A DNA stretch of 64,000 nucleotides from an uncultured Allomuricauda sp. (GCF_947499585.1 NZ_CANMOO010000002.1:310001-374000); one strand, 5' to 3'. Numbered from the stretch's first letter, positions 42,273-51,316 are shown. Notes: generated by a model not told the origin, from the sequence alone. Program-made: numbers and translations.

Positions 42273-42935
42273 CTATCCTTGTAAAATCTTCACGAAGTAA
42301 TCCCTAGAAATCTCTTCTGCTCCCAAACTTTCCAGATGTTCCGTGTGAACTTGGCAATCAATAAGTTTGTAGTTCTTTTGATTCAATTCTTGAACCATTT
42401 TTATAAATGCAAATTTTGAAGCGTTTGGTTTGGCACTGAACATACTTTCTCCACAAAAAACATGACCTAAATCTACCCCATAGAGTCCGCCAACTAAATT
42501 ATCACCTTCCCATACCTCAAAAGATTTGGCCAAACCTTTCTCAAAGAGATCTAAATATGCCAATTTCATTTTTGGGGTAATCCATGTTCCTTCTTGCCCT
42601 TTGCGTTGAACTTTTGCGCAATTTTCCAACACTTCCTCAAAACAAATGTTTTGCGTTAACTTAAATTGATCAGTACGCAGCACTTTCCGCATACTTTTTG
42701 AAATTTTGATTTTCTCTGGAAATAAAACCATTCTCGGATTAGGGCTCCACCATAAAATCAAAGCGTCCTCATTAAACCATGGAAAAATCCCGCTTTTATA
42801 GGCCAAAAGCAGACGTTCTGGAGATAAATCCCCTCCTACTGCTAGAAGACCATCTTCATTGGCAGCTTCCACTGGGGGAAATTCCAGCCTATCTCCCAAA
42901 AAAAATAAAGGAAGGTTTTTTGAGTCTTTTTCCAA
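42273..42935 (-). CDS. aat: Leucyl/phenylalanyl-tRNA-protein transferase
   Basis: A 220-residue Aat protein that adds Leu or Phe to N-terminal Lys or Arg, marking proteins for ClpS/ClpAP. The typical blocks are LEFPPVEAANEDGLLAVGGDL, FPWFNEDALILWWSPNPRMVL, TWITPKMKLAYLDLFEKGLAKSFE (quoted in parts: TWITPKMKLAYLDLFEKG), VGGLYGVDLGHVFCGESMFS and LIDCQVHTEHLESLGA. All are intact. It is separated from the AtoE-like transporter by 33 bases on the same strand. Confidence 0.96.
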   Translation of the reverse strand: MEKDSKNLPLFFLGDRLEFPPVEAANEDGLLAVGGDLSPERLLLAYKSGIFPWFNEDALILWWSPNPRMVLFPEKIKISKSMRKVLRTDQFKLTQNICFEEVLENCAKVQRKGQEGTWITPKMKLAYLDLFEKGLAKSFEVWEGDNLVGGLYGVDLGHVFCGESMFSAKPNASKFAFIKMVQELNQKNYKLIDCQVHTEHLESLGAEEISRDYFVKILQG

Positions 42936-42968
42936 GGTGCAATTTTTAATAAAATTACGGAAAAAGGC

Positions 42969-44345
42969 TTATAAAATAAGAAGTCCGCCTATATAAACTA
43001 GACTCCCAATCAACATAAAAATCAAGGTGTACGGTAAAATCTCTTTGGCCTTTAATTTTGTAATTCCCAAAAGTGGCAAAGCCCAGAACGGTTGCAACAT
43101 ATTTGTTACCTGATCGCCGTAGGCCAAGGCCATAACTGCCTTAGGCAATGGAACGCCCAACTGCATAGCAGATTCTAATACTAATGGTCCCTGCACAGCC
43201 CATTGACCACCTCCACTTGGAACAAAAATATTGACAAGCCCAGCGCTTAAAAAAGTAAAAATCGGTAAGGTCACCGTGGTGCTTATTGAAACAAAAAAGT
43301 CCGAAATACTATTAATCATACCACTGCTCCCCATTATCCCCATAATGCCAAAATACAATGGAAATTGAATCAAAATTCCCGCAGTGTCCCCAATAGCTTC
43401 TTCTACAGCAACCAAAAAACTCTTAAAACTCCCGTGGAGGATGATTGCCAGGCCCAACATAAAGAAATTGAGCATATTTGGAGTGATGTTAAGAGTTTTT
43501 AGAGCCGGTAAATATTGAAGCAAAAAAGCAATTAAAATTAAAACCCCAAAGCATGTAGCTGCTATTTTTGAGTAATCCAATTTTTCCGCTCCTTCCAGAT
43601 TTTCCTTCTCAACAGATTTAAATTTGTGCTCTTTTAAATTAACACTGCTGGGACTTACTCTTTTCCCAAGATAATATACCGTAATGGCAATAGACAAAGT
43701 TACAATAGCAAATAGAACAAGATTCCAATAACTGAATACCGTAAGCGAGGTAGAAATGGTTTCTGGTAATTGACCTAAGAGTTCAACGTTAGAAATTCCT
43801 TCTAATAAGCTTTTTAAGTGCCCTGCTTCTGAAACCTTTATTGGAGCAGATCCACTTATTCCTCCATGCCAAACCATTAAGCCCCCATACCCAGAAGCGC
43901 CTATTAAAGGATAATTGATCGGGATGTTATTTGCTTGTGCATATTCACCAACTTTTCTAGCTAAAATAGCTCCAAAAATCAGCCCTAATCCCCAATTAAA
44001 AAAGGAAACCAACATTGTTGGCAATGCCACCAATACAGCTGCGTTAGAAGTGTTTTTTACAAGTTTGGTAATTCCCAGAATTAACCGTTCCATAGGTTTG
44101 CTCAAAACCAAAACATGGCCCAGAACCAAAATGAGCATCATTTGGTACGCGAATACCAAAAGATCATTGTTCCAAATTCCATTTTCCCAATAGGAAAGAA
44201 CAGCCGCCAAATGATTTTTATCCGAAGTGTTTTCAGTAAAAATTAAAGCAAGTACAATAGTCAGTACTGTTAAAAGTACTGCAATGGTAAAAGGTGAAGG
44301 TAAATACCTTTTAAATACACGTTCTATTACCTTGGTAAGACCCAA
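42969..44345 (-). CDS. Short-chain fatty acid transporter (AtoE family)
   Basis: A 458-residue polytopic membrane protein of the AtoE/short-chain fatty acid transporter family, expected to import acetoacetate or short-chain fatty acids. It has at least 12 hydrophobic segments; the N-terminus LPSPFTIAVLLTVLTIVLAL, the loop NTSNAAVLVALPTMLVSFFN, GLGLIFGAILARKVGEYAQ, IFVPSGGGQWAVQGP and the end YGDQVTNMLQPFWALPLLGI are typical. The substrate is inferred only from the family. It is six bases from the DUF3127 gene on the same strand and follows it in a likely operon with aat. Confidence 0.9.
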   Translation of the reverse strand: MGLTKVIERVFKRYLPSPFTIAVLLTVLTIVLALIFTENTSDKNHLAAVLSYWENGIWNNDLLVFAYQMMLILVLGHVLVLSKPMERLILGITKLVKNTSNAAVLVALPTMLVSFFNWGLGLIFGAILARKVGEYAQANNIPINYPLIGASGYGGLMVWHGGISGSAPIKVSEAGHLKSLLEGISNVELLGQLPETISTSLTVFSYWNLVLFAIVTLSIAITVYYLGKRVSPSSVNLKEHKFKSVEKENLEGAEKLDYSKIAATCFGVLILIAFLLQYLPALKTLNITPNMLNFFMLGLAIILHGSFKSFLVAVEEAIGDTAGILIQFPLYFGIMGIMGSSGMINSISDFFVSISTTVTLPIFTFLSAGLVNIFVPSGGGQWAVQGPLVLESAMQLGVPLPKAVMALAYGDQVTNMLQPFWALPLLGITKLKAKEILPYTLIFMLIGSLVYIGGLLIL

Positions 44346-44351
44346 AGCGGA

Positions 44352-44729
44352 CTAGAATGGCAAATCGTCGTGATCTTCCTCTTTAAGGTTATCAGCAGGT
44401 TCAAAAGCTTCCATTGGTGGAACCGGTGGCATATTTTCTGCAGCACCCTCCGTTTGCAAGTTCTCTACTCGCCAACCTTGTACAGAGTTAAAATATTTGG
44501 TCTCCCCTTGTGGGTTTACCCACTCTCTACCTCTTAAATTGATGCTCACTTTTACCATTTGCCCCACACTGTAACTGTTAAGCAAATCGCATTTATCTTG
44601 CACAAATTCAACCAAAATATGCTGAGGATATTGCTCCTCTGTAGTAATTACCAATTCTCTTTTTCTGAAACCATTGTTACCGTAGGTTTTGGTTTCATCA
44701 ATCATTTTAATTTTTCCTTGGACTTCCAT
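44352..44729 (-). CDS. DUF3127 protein
   Basis: A 125-residue protein matching DUF3127, a Bacteroidota family with a small beta-barrel (OB-like) fold. The block GKIKMIDETKTYGNNGFRKR, the strand LVITTEEQYPQHILVEFVQD, the CDLLNSYSVGQMVKVSINLRG segment (abbreviated) and the YFNSVQGWRV strand are visible, followed by an acidic C-terminal tail EEDHDDLPF that resembles the acidic tail of single-stranded DNA-binding proteins. This tail and the OB-like fold suggest a nucleic-acid-binding role, but that is inference. It carries its own TATTTTTG box and precedes the AtoE-like transporter. Confidence 0.85.
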   Translation of the reverse strand: MEVQGKIKMIDETKTYGNNGFRKRELVITTEEQYPQHILVEFVQDKCDLLNSYSVGQMVKVSINLRGREWVNPQGETKYFNSVQGWRVENLQTEGAAENMPPVPPMEAFEPADNLKEEDHDDLPF

Positions 44730-44752
44730 CTATGCTACTTTTCAATAAGCAT

Positions 44753-44760
44753 CAAAAATA
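44753..44760 (-). promoter_or_regulatory. Candidate -7 box (TATTTTTG) of DUF3127
   Basis: Minus strand TATTTTTG, 23 bases upstream of the DUF3127 start. Confidence 0.4.
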
Positions 44761-44827
44761 CATAAAATGAACCCTAATAAAAACCATGTAGAACAACGAA
44801 CTATCAACATATTTTTACATTTTCTTC

Positions 44828-44835
44828 TATCTTTA
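44828..44835 (+). promoter_or_regulatory. TATCTTTA element before the histidine kinase gene
   Basis: TATCTTTA 20 bases upstream of the ATG at 44856; the same degenerate -7 octamer found before several other genes here. Confidence 0.3.
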
Positions 44836-44855
44836 ATCACAATTGAACCAAAAAA

Positions 44856-46004
44856 ATGAACTTTAGCCCCAAAAAGAAGGCTTCCAATATTACCCTATTG
44901 ATTTCGGCATTCGTTATTGTAAGCCTAATTCTTTGGAACACAAATAGTTTCTTTAAGAATTTTAAGGAAGAGGAACGGTTAAAAATGGAAATTTGGGCAA
45001 CCGCCCAGTTAGAGCTCATCCAATCTTCCGTAGACCAAGAATTGGGAAACTTAACTTTAAAAGTTATGGGCAATAACACCTCTACCCCAATGATTTTGGT
45101 AAATGAGGAAGGTTCCATAAAAACACACAATATTTCTGAGGAAAAAGCAGCAGACAGCATTTACATTCAAAAAAAAATAAGGCAGTTTGAAAGTGAGAAT
45201 GACCCCATACACATTATTCAAGAAGAGGAGCTGTTGGAAACGCTTTATTATGGAAACTCAGAAGTTCTGAATAAATTGAAATATTACCCTTTAGCCCTAT
45301 TGTTAATAATTTTTCTTTTTGGAACGGTCATTTTCTTTTTCTTCAAAACAAACAAAGCATCAGAACAAAATAAACTTTGGGCCGGAATGGCAAAAGAGAC
45401 TGCACATCAAATAGGAACTCCACTAACTTCGCTTTTAGGTTGGAATGAACTTTTGAAATCTGAAAGTATCAACCCAGATATCACCAAAGAAATTGCAAAG
45501 GATATTACCAGGCTGGAAACCATTACCGACCGTTTTTCAAAAATTGGGTCCATTCCAGATCTGGAAGTGCATGACATCGTTTCAGAAACTGAAAAAGCCT
45601 ATGAATATTTAAAACGGAGAAGTTCCAAACTTATACATTTTTCTTTTACTTCTGGTATTGATGAATTACCTGTTCTTTTAAACCCCCCTTTATTTAATTG
45701 GAGTATTGAAAACCTTGTAAAAAATGGAATTGATGCTATGAAAGGGAGAGGAAATATTACGATAGAGATTGAGAAAAAAGGTCAATTTGTAAATATTTTG
45801 GTTTCAGATACAGGACATGGCATTCCAAAAAGTGATTTTCAAAGTATTTTTAGTCCAGGGGTAACCTCCAAAAAAAGAGGTTGGGGACTAGGGCTTTCAT
45901 TGGTAAAAAGAATTGTAGAAGAGTACCATAAAGGAAAAATTAAAGTACTTTCGTCAAGTAAAGAAGGAACAATCATGCAAATTTCCCTTAAAGCAAATGT
46001 TTAA
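44856..46004 (+). CDS. Orphan sensor histidine kinase
   Basis: A 382-residue membrane histidine kinase. It has an N-terminal helix (ASNITLLISAFVIVSLILW), a periplasmic stretch of about 120 residues, a second helix (YYPLALLLIIFLFGTVIFFF), and a cytoplasmic kinase core with H-box KETAHQIGTPLTSLLG (about residue 180), N-box NLVKNGIDAM, G1 VSDTGHGIP and G2 WGLGLSLVKR. There is no HAMP, PAS or receiver domain, and no response regulator gene is adjacent, so it is an orphan. It is followed seven bases later by a zinc-ribbon membrane protein. The signal it senses is unknown. Confidence 0.92.
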   Translation: MNFSPKKKASNITLLISAFVIVSLILWNTNSFFKNFKEEERLKMEIWATAQLELIQSSVDQELGNLTLKVMGNNTSTPMILVNEEGSIKTHNISEEKAADSIYIQKKIRQFESENDPIHIIQEEELLETLYYGNSEVLNKLKYYPLALLLIIFLFGTVIFFFFKTNKASEQNKLWAGMAKETAHQIGTPLTSLLGWNELLKSESINPDITKEIAKDITRLETITDRFSKIGSIPDLEVHDIVSETEKAYEYLKRRSSKLIHFSFTSGIDELPVLLNPPLFNWSIENLVKNGIDAMKGRGNITIEIEKKGQFVNILVSDTGHGIPKSDFQSIFSPGVTSKKRGWGLGLSLVKRIVEEYHKGKIKVLSSSKEGTIMQISLKANV

Positions 46005-46010
46005 TGAGTC

Positions 46011-46361
46011 ATGGCAAAGGAAAAACAGATTGCAATAAAAGAAGCCGAAATTACCAATAACTGCCCTGAGTGCTTTAACCAGGAGCTTAAGCTCACTTTT
46101 TACCAGAAACATACTTACAACCCGTTTTTTCATAGGACTACAGATCAAGTTACCCATGAGATAAAATGTAAGAAATGTTATTCTCTAATTTATCCTGTAA
46201 ACTGGACTCCAGATATTGAAAGGGTTTTTGAGTATTATAACAAACTGGTAACTCCGGATAGAACTTCGGTAAAGTTCACTACACTTTTCTTCATAATACT
46301 GTTGCTCATTCTAGGCTTAGGTGGAGCGGCTGCCTATTTTTATATGGAAGGTCTTATTTAA
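46011..46361 (+). CDS. Zinc-ribbon membrane protein
   Basis: A 116-residue protein of unknown family. Two CxxC motifs, CPEC (about residue 18) and CKKC (about residue 52), can form a zinc ribbon in the first half. It ends with a single membrane helix (TTLFFIILLLILGLGGAAAYFYM). Spacing of seven bases behind the histidine kinase suggests co-translation and perhaps a signalling role. The stop overlaps the convergent HIT-family gene by eight bases. Confidence 0.7.
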   Translation: MAKEKQIAIKEAEITNNCPECFNQELKLTFYQKHTYNPFFHRTTDQVTHEIKCKKCYSLIYPVNWTPDIERVFEYYNKLVTPDRTSVKFTTLFFIILLLILGLGGAAAYFYMEGLI

Positions 46362-46746
46362 GATAGCTTCTGATTTTTTCTGCAATAGATTCAAATTCTT
46401 CAGGGCCCATACTTTCTTTGTGACCAAAAGTTGCATTCTTCATACTATGCAGTGGAATTAAGTGAACATGAACATGAGGAACTTCCAAGCCTATAATCGT
46501 CATGCCCACTCGCTTACATTCTATGGCTGCCTCAATGGCCTTTCCTACTTTTCTGGAAAATACCATGAGCTTGGTATATGACTCTTCATCTAAATCCAAC
46601 AATTTGTCTACTTCTTTTTTAGGAACGCAAAGTGTATGCCCTTTTGAATTTGGATTGATATCGAGAAAAGCAAAATTATCTGAGTCTTCAGCTATCTTAT
46701 AACAGGGAATCTCTCCACTAATGATTTTGGTGAAAATACTGGGCAT
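46354..46746 (-). CDS. HIT-family hydrolase
   Basis: A 130-residue HIT protein, which hydrolyses nucleotide phosphoramidates or dinucleotides. The N-terminal IFTKIISGEIPCYKI is typical of the HINT-type subgroup, the HVHVHLIPLHSM motif (about residue 94) is the histidine triad, and DINPNSKGHTLCVPKKEV is the substrate-binding part. It lies 72 bases downstream of greA on the same strand, and this order is common in Flavobacteriia. Confidence 0.95.
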   Translation of the reverse strand: MPSIFTKIISGEIPCYKIAEDSDNFAFLDINPNSKGHTLCVPKKEVDKLLDLDEESYTKLMVFSRKVGKAIEAAIECKRVGMTIIGLEVPHVHVHLIPLHSMKNATFGHKESMGPEEFESIAEKIRSYLK

Positions 46747-46818
46747 GCTTGGTTTGGTTTGGTTTTGAATAAAAAATCCCGCTAGGAACGAGATTAAATA
46801 TAAGGATTATAGCATCTT

Positions 46819-47295
46819 CTAATCCCGGGTAATCTCCAAAATATCAAATTTTAACGTTCCATTGGGTACAGTAATTTCCGCAACATCCCCAACCGACTTG
46901 CCCAATAATCCTTTCCCTATAGGAGACGTAACAGATATCTTACCTGTTTTGAGGTCAGCCTCACTCTCAGCTACCAAGGTGTATTTCATTTCCATACCAT
47001 TGGTTTGGTTTTTCAACTTTACAGTAGATAAAACCAATACTTTTGAAGTATCTAATTGAGATTCGTCTATTAGTCTGGCATTGGCAAGAGTTTCCTCCAT
47101 TTTGGAAATCTTCATCTCTAAAAGACCCTGTGCTTCTTTGGCTGCGTCATATTCAGCGTTTTCAGATAAATCTCCTTTATCTCTTGCTTCTCCTATGGCT
47201 TGGGAAGCTTTGGGTCTTTCCACATCTTTTAAGTAGTTGACCTCTTCCCTTAATTTTTTTAATCCTTCTGCTGTATAATAAGATACTTTACTCAT
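46819..47295 (-). CDS. greA: Transcription elongation factor GreA
   Basis: A 158-residue GreA, which rescues stalled RNA polymerase by stimulating RNA cleavage. The N-terminal coiled coil has the typical VSYYTAEGLKKLREEVNYL start, SQAIGEARDKGDLSENAEYD with the two tip acidic residues, and the C-terminal FKBP-like domain with SVTSPIGKGLLGKSVGDVAE. The ATG at 47295 (MSKVSYYT) is chosen over one 42 bases upstream because it matches the family length and start. It precedes the HIT-family gene. Confidence 0.96.
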   Translation of the reverse strand: MSKVSYYTAEGLKKLREEVNYLKDVERPKASQAIGEARDKGDLSENAEYDAAKEAQGLLEMKISKMEETLANARLIDESQLDTSKVLVLSTVKLKNQTNGMEMKYTLVAESEADLKTGKISVTSPIGKGLLGKSVGDVAEITVPNGTLKFDILEITRD

Positions 47296-47426
47296 ATCGC
47301 CATATTTTAATACAAAAGAACACTGAAGAAAATACAATTATTTTCCCAATGCACTTTATTGCTACAAATACAAAAAATCCCCAACTGCCTCTATGACAAG
47401 CATAGGTTTTTAGCGAGGATTTAACG

Positions 47427-47434
47427 CAAATATA
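47427..47434 (-). promoter_or_regulatory. Candidate promoter -7 box (TATATTTG) of greA
   Basis: Minus strand TATATTTG with a TTG 23 bases upstream (47460-47458). It lies about 130 bases before the greA start, so the leader would be longer than usual here. Confidence 0.35.
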
Positions 47435-47482
47435 GGTATTTTTTGCCCAAATTTGTCCAAATAACGTTTTGAAATCCACACT

Positions 47483-47920
47483 ATGAAGCACTTCTGGAGC
47501 TGTATTTTATTGATTTTTCTGATTTCTTGTGACTCTGATAGTACCAACAGAAATCCTTTCCTTCAAGAAGTAGGTTTTAGATTTGACCTGAATTTGAATT
47601 TGCCACTTTACAGTGATTTGAACAATATTGGTAACCCTGTATTTGTAGATAACAATGGAGTAGGAACCCGTGGAGCTTTTGTAATAAAGTCCGGATTAGA
47701 TACTTTTTTTGCTTTTGAAGCAAGTTGCCCCAATCATGCACCCAATAATTGCTCTACAATGACCATTGATGGGCAAAACGTAACCTGTTCTTGTGAGGAT
47801 TATACCTATAGTCTTTTTACCGGACAGCAATTGGACAGACCAGATGACGGCAATCGGTATTATGACCTACTTTTTTATAGAGCTACACAAAGTGGAAACA
47901 CCATAACCATTTCCAATTAG
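47483..47920 (+). CDS. Rieske-like lipoprotein with altered cluster ligands
   Basis: A 145-residue lipoprotein with lipobox LISC (Cys16) followed by DSDSTNRN. The body resembles the Rieske-type small lipoproteins of Flavobacteriia: FEASCPNHAPNNCSTMTIDG and VTCSCEDYTYSLFTGQ. A normal Rieske site uses CxH and CxxH; here the first reads CPNH and the second CSCED, so the spacing and at least one histidine differ. It therefore probably does not hold a standard 2Fe-2S cluster. The extra cysteines could form a disulphide. The role is unknown. It is convergent with the Gfo/Idh/MocA gene, six bases apart. Confidence 0.65.
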   Translation: MKHFWSCILLIFLISCDSDSTNRNPFLQEVGFRFDLNLNLPLYSDLNNIGNPVFVDNNGVGTRGAFVIKSGLDTFFAFEASCPNHAPNNCSTMTIDGQNVTCSCEDYTYSLFTGQQLDRPDDGNRYYDLLFYRATQSGNTITISN

Positions 47921-47926
47921 TTGCCA

Positions 47927-48925
47927 TTAGTGATTCCCTAAAATTTTATCCATAACCCAACTGGTATGTAATCCCGAATCCCCCAAAGAAGGATGCACAG
48001 CCTTTCCTAAAAGATGGTCTTTTATATTTTCCACATGAAATTGCTGAATATGTATAGGATGTGGAATTTCTAAAACTTGATGTCCCGAAGCATTCTCCAA
48101 TTCAATTGGGCCTTCATCGAAAACGGAAAAACTTATTTTCCCCTCAGAACCAAATATTTCAGCTTTATCAATACGGTGGTAGGTTCCAAAATTCCAATTA
48201 CCCTCTCCTGTAATTCCACCATCATGAAGCCAAGTTCCCGCAATGGCATCATTAGCAGAATATAAGCCTTGCTGATTTATAGCAGTACCATGAGCTTCTT
48301 TTACATCTCCCAATAAATACACAAATAAATCCAACCCATGACTGGCCAGGTCATCAAAATAACCACCGGGGGCAATAGCTTTGTCTGTTCTCCAATTGTA
48401 TTCCCTGCTTAAATCTATATCACTGGGAGGTTTTGTTTTCTGCCAATGAATGTGTCTTACCTCTCCTATTAATTTCTGATCTAACCATTCTTTTATTTTT
48501 TTAAATCTTGGAAGGGAACGGCGGTAATAAGCAATGAAAAGAGGTGTGTTTTTTGTTTTAAAAGCTTCATAAATGGCCAAACTGTCCTGATATTTCGGAG
48601 CCATTGGTTTTTCTATACAGCATGGTTTACCGACTGCTGCAACCTGAAGTGCATAAAACTTGTGAGTATCTGGCGGAGTAGCAATATAAACGGCATCAAT
48701 GTCAGGATTCTCGATAACCTCATTTGCGTTGGTCGTCCAATTTGGAACTTGGTGTCTTTTAGCATAATCTTCTACCTTTTCGGCGTTGCGCCTCATGACC
48801 ATATTCACCTGGAAATCTTGGATCATTTGATAGGCTGGGACACTTTTTTTCTCAGTAACATTTCCGCAACCTATAACGCCCCACCGTATAGGAAGTTTAT
48901 TAAAAAAAGAAAGGGATTCTGTCAT
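47927..48925 (-). CDS. Gfo/Idh/MocA family oxidoreductase
   Basis: A 332-residue NAD(P)-dependent sugar/inositol-type oxidoreductase. The Rossmann domain starts WGVIGCGNVTEKKSVPAYQ (about residue 15), the DAVYIATPPDTHKFYA strand and the KPCCIEKPMAPKYQDSL motif (with the catalytic EKP lysine) are standard. The C-terminal domain has APGGYFDDLASHGLDLFVYL, a typical DxGxHxxDL-like metal or active-site region. The substrate is not predictable. It is downstream of the TonB receptor on the same strand with a 45-base gap and no terminator. Confidence 0.92.
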   Translation of the reverse strand: MTESLSFFNKLPIRWGVIGCGNVTEKKSVPAYQMIQDFQVNMVMRRNAEKVEDYAKRHQVPNWTTNANEVIENPDIDAVYIATPPDTHKFYALQVAAVGKPCCIEKPMAPKYQDSLAIYEAFKTKNTPLFIAYYRRSLPRFKKIKEWLDQKLIGEVRHIHWQKTKPPSDIDLSREYNWRTDKAIAPGGYFDDLASHGLDLFVYLLGDVKEAHGTAINQQGLYSANDAIAGTWLHDGGITGEGNWNFGTYHRIDKAEIFGSEGKISFSVFDEGPIELENASGHQVLEIPHPIHIQQFHVENIKDHLLGKAVHPSLGDSGLHTSWVMDKILGNH

Positions 48926-48970
48926 GATTTAATAAAAATACAGAATCCCTTAAAATAGTAATGGCAAGTG

Positions 48971-51124
48971 CTAGAAATTAACCGTTGCTCCCAATAAAAA
49001 GTTGATGCCGGCCTGCGGATAAAGTCCAGCTTGTTCAACTGTGGTACCACCATCATCAAAGGTGAAAAAAAAGCCATTTGAAACTATGTCCTCATCAAAA
49101 ATATTGTTGACCAAGCCAGAAAGCACAATACTCTTTATAAAAGAGTTTGTTTCAATAACATACTGTACATTAAAATCTGTTTGCGAATAACTTTCCAGAA
49201 CAGAAGTTTCAGAATCGATATTACCCATGTATTGTTTCCCTACAAATTTTGAAAGCAGGGATAATTGAAAGTTTTCATTTGGCAGAAAAGAAAGAATATT
49301 ACCTGCAACTATATTTGGTGAAAAAGCAATATTTGTATTTCCCAAATCCTGAAGCGCTCCATCTCTTTGAAAAAGAAAATCGATATTTCTATTATCACTT
49401 AATGCAACATTTGGTCGCAATGCAAACTTATTTCCCAATTTGATGTTTGCGTCTAACTCCAATCCCAAACGATAGCTATCTCCGACATTGGCACGCAATG
49501 GCGCCCCTACATCATTTAGTTCTCCTGTAAGCACCAACTGATCTTTATAGCGCATATAATATACGTTGGTATTCAGCTGAAAATCTGGTGACACATACCG
49601 CCATCCCAACTCAAAATCGTTTAACCGTTCTGGTTTGGGATTTCCATTCTCGTAGTCGTTTCGGTTGGGTTCCCTATTGGCAACAGCATATGAAAAATAG
49701 AAATTATTGCTTGGGTTCAGATTAAAAGTAATCCCGGTCTTTGGATTGAAAAAGTTAAAAGTGTCATCAACCAACCCTGTATCCTCACCATTGGCCTCAT
49801 AGCTTACTCCTCTATACTGTAAATCTCCAAATATGGACCACTTACTATTTAGTTTATAGTTGGCCTTTGCGTAACCGTTAAAATCAGTTTTGGTAGAATT
49901 ATCATCATAATACCGATCTCTAATATTGCTGTTGCTGGCAAAACGGGCCCAGATAACTTCTCCAAAGTGGTCCCCCTTATACACATTATAGCCTCCTCCA
50001 AAAATTAGGGTCAAATTTTCTTTCTTGTGATTTAGAGACAAAACCGTACCATAGAAATCATTATCCAACCATCTTCTCCTAATCAGATCTGTTGTATTTA
50101 CCGCTTCTCCGTTAACGGTTAACGGCTCAAAACCATAGGTTGCAAAATCATCATCTTCTCTAAATTGCTCAAAATAACCCCTTCCCCTTGTATAATGAAA
50201 CGCGATATTGGAACTCCACCCAAGACCAATACTTTCATTCCAATGTAATTGAAAATGGTCTTGTTTGTAATTGTCCACTTCTCTATCGTAAAACTGAGTG
50301 TTGCCATTTTCGTCCGTATATATTCCGGCAGGATTAAAAGTTCTATTGGTTCTTAATGTTTCTGCATCAATTCCAAACCAAGACTGATAGGTAATCTCAT
50401 GACCCCCAAAAAGCAATGCTTTTACCAAAGTATTATCATCTTTATAGGTTCCCTGCAAAAAATACGCATCCAATTCTGAGTTTGCCCTATCTATATATCC
50501 GTCAGAAGTAATTCTTGATAGTCTTCCTGAAATTTCAACATGGTCGTTAAGCAGGCCAGTACTAAATTTTAGATTGTTCCTAAGGGTATTAAAGCTTCCA
50601 ATAGATGAAGATACTCTGCCGTAAGCTTCTTCTGCAAAAGCATCTGTCAATAAGTTTAAGCTTGCTCCAAAAGCTCCGGCACCGTTTGTAGAAGTACCCA
50701 CTCCCCGTTGCAATTGAAGACTTTCTGTAGATGAAGCAAAGTCAGGCATATTGACCCAAAAAGTTCCTTGTGACTCGGCATCGTTATAAGGAACACCGTT
50801 AATGGTCACATTTACCCTTGTTGCATCGCTACCTCTAACACGGATGCCCGTGTAACCAACTCCCGCTCCAGCATCTGATGTTGTGACAACCGCAGGTAAA
50901 AAATTCATCAAAATTGGGATGTCTTGCCCTAAGTTTCTTGGAGCAATTTCTTCTTTGTCCAAATTGGAAAAAGTAATGGGAAACTCTTTTGTTACCCTAA
51001 TCGCTTGAACCAACACTTCGTCCAGTACAATTTTTTTACCTTCTAAAGAATCTTTTGGTTTTTCTTGTGCACTGCCACTGAGTGCCAGCCCGCAAAAGGC
51101 CATAGTTGTGAATAAAGTTTTCAT
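48971..51124 (-). CDS. TonB-dependent receptor, probably thiamine-related (TPP riboswitch-controlled)
   Basis: A 717-residue outer-membrane receptor. A signal peptide (KTLFTTMAFCGLALSGSAQ) is followed by the plug domain, with VLVQAIRVTKEFPITFSNLD as the TonB-box-like entry, then GVGYTGIRVRGSDATRVNVT and GTFWVNMPDFASSTESLQLQ with the plug GVGTSTNGAG. The barrel of about 22 strands ends GINFLLGATVNF. The leader on the same strand carries a TPP riboswitch, so the likely ligand is thiamine or a thiamine precursor. A Gfo/Idh/MocA gene follows. The family call is very safe and the ligand is a strong inference from the riboswitch. Confidence 0.93.
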   Translation of the reverse strand: MKTLFTTMAFCGLALSGSAQEKPKDSLEGKKIVLDEVLVQAIRVTKEFPITFSNLDKEEIAPRNLGQDIPILMNFLPAVVTTSDAGAGVGYTGIRVRGSDATRVNVTINGVPYNDAESQGTFWVNMPDFASSTESLQLQRGVGTSTNGAGAFGASLNLLTDAFAEEAYGRVSSSIGSFNTLRNNLKFSTGLLNDHVEISGRLSRITSDGYIDRANSELDAYFLQGTYKDDNTLVKALLFGGHEITYQSWFGIDAETLRTNRTFNPAGIYTDENGNTQFYDREVDNYKQDHFQLHWNESIGLGWSSNIAFHYTRGRGYFEQFREDDDFATYGFEPLTVNGEAVNTTDLIRRRWLDNDFYGTVLSLNHKKENLTLIFGGGYNVYKGDHFGEVIWARFASNSNIRDRYYDDNSTKTDFNGYAKANYKLNSKWSIFGDLQYRGVSYEANGEDTGLVDDTFNFFNPKTGITFNLNPSNNFYFSYAVANREPNRNDYENGNPKPERLNDFELGWRYVSPDFQLNTNVYYMRYKDQLVLTGELNDVGAPLRANVGDSYRLGLELDANIKLGNKFALRPNVALSDNRNIDFLFQRDGALQDLGNTNIAFSPNIVAGNILSFLPNENFQLSLLSKFVGKQYMGNIDSETSVLESYSQTDFNVQYVIETNSFIKSIVLSGLVNNIFDEDIVSNGFFFTFDDGGTTVEQAGLYPQAGINFLLGATVNF

Positions 51125-51211
51125 TCGTAAAAATGTTACGAATAAAAGGGGCCATTATTCTTGTTAAAAAATGGTTTTTGTTTCAAAAGAAACATGGAAA
51201 TTCCAAGATGC

Positions 51212-51316
51212 GCTATGCGCATTCCCTTGGCAGCATTACCCGCCCAGGTTCATTGGGTATAATCTCAGCTTTATCCTGAAAAAAATTCAGGACTTAGCAC
51301 CCCTTTGAGATGGGGC
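51212..51316 (-). ncRNA. TPP (thiamine pyrophosphate) riboswitch
   Basis: On the minus strand the conserved thi-box parts are in order: AAAGGGGTGC (about 51310-51297), a variable P3 hairpin TCCTGAATTTTTTTCAGGA, the core GCTGAGATTATACCC (about 51269-51255), then GAACCTGGGCGGGTAATGCTG and AAGGGAATG. This matches the universal TPP riboswitch consensus closely. It precedes the TonB receptor start by about 90 bases. In this lineage it probably reduces receptor synthesis when TPP is plentiful. Confidence 0.95.

Noticed and set aside
47296..47337. Longer start of greA
   Set aside because: The ATG at 47295 gives the usual GreA length of 158 and the family N-terminus.
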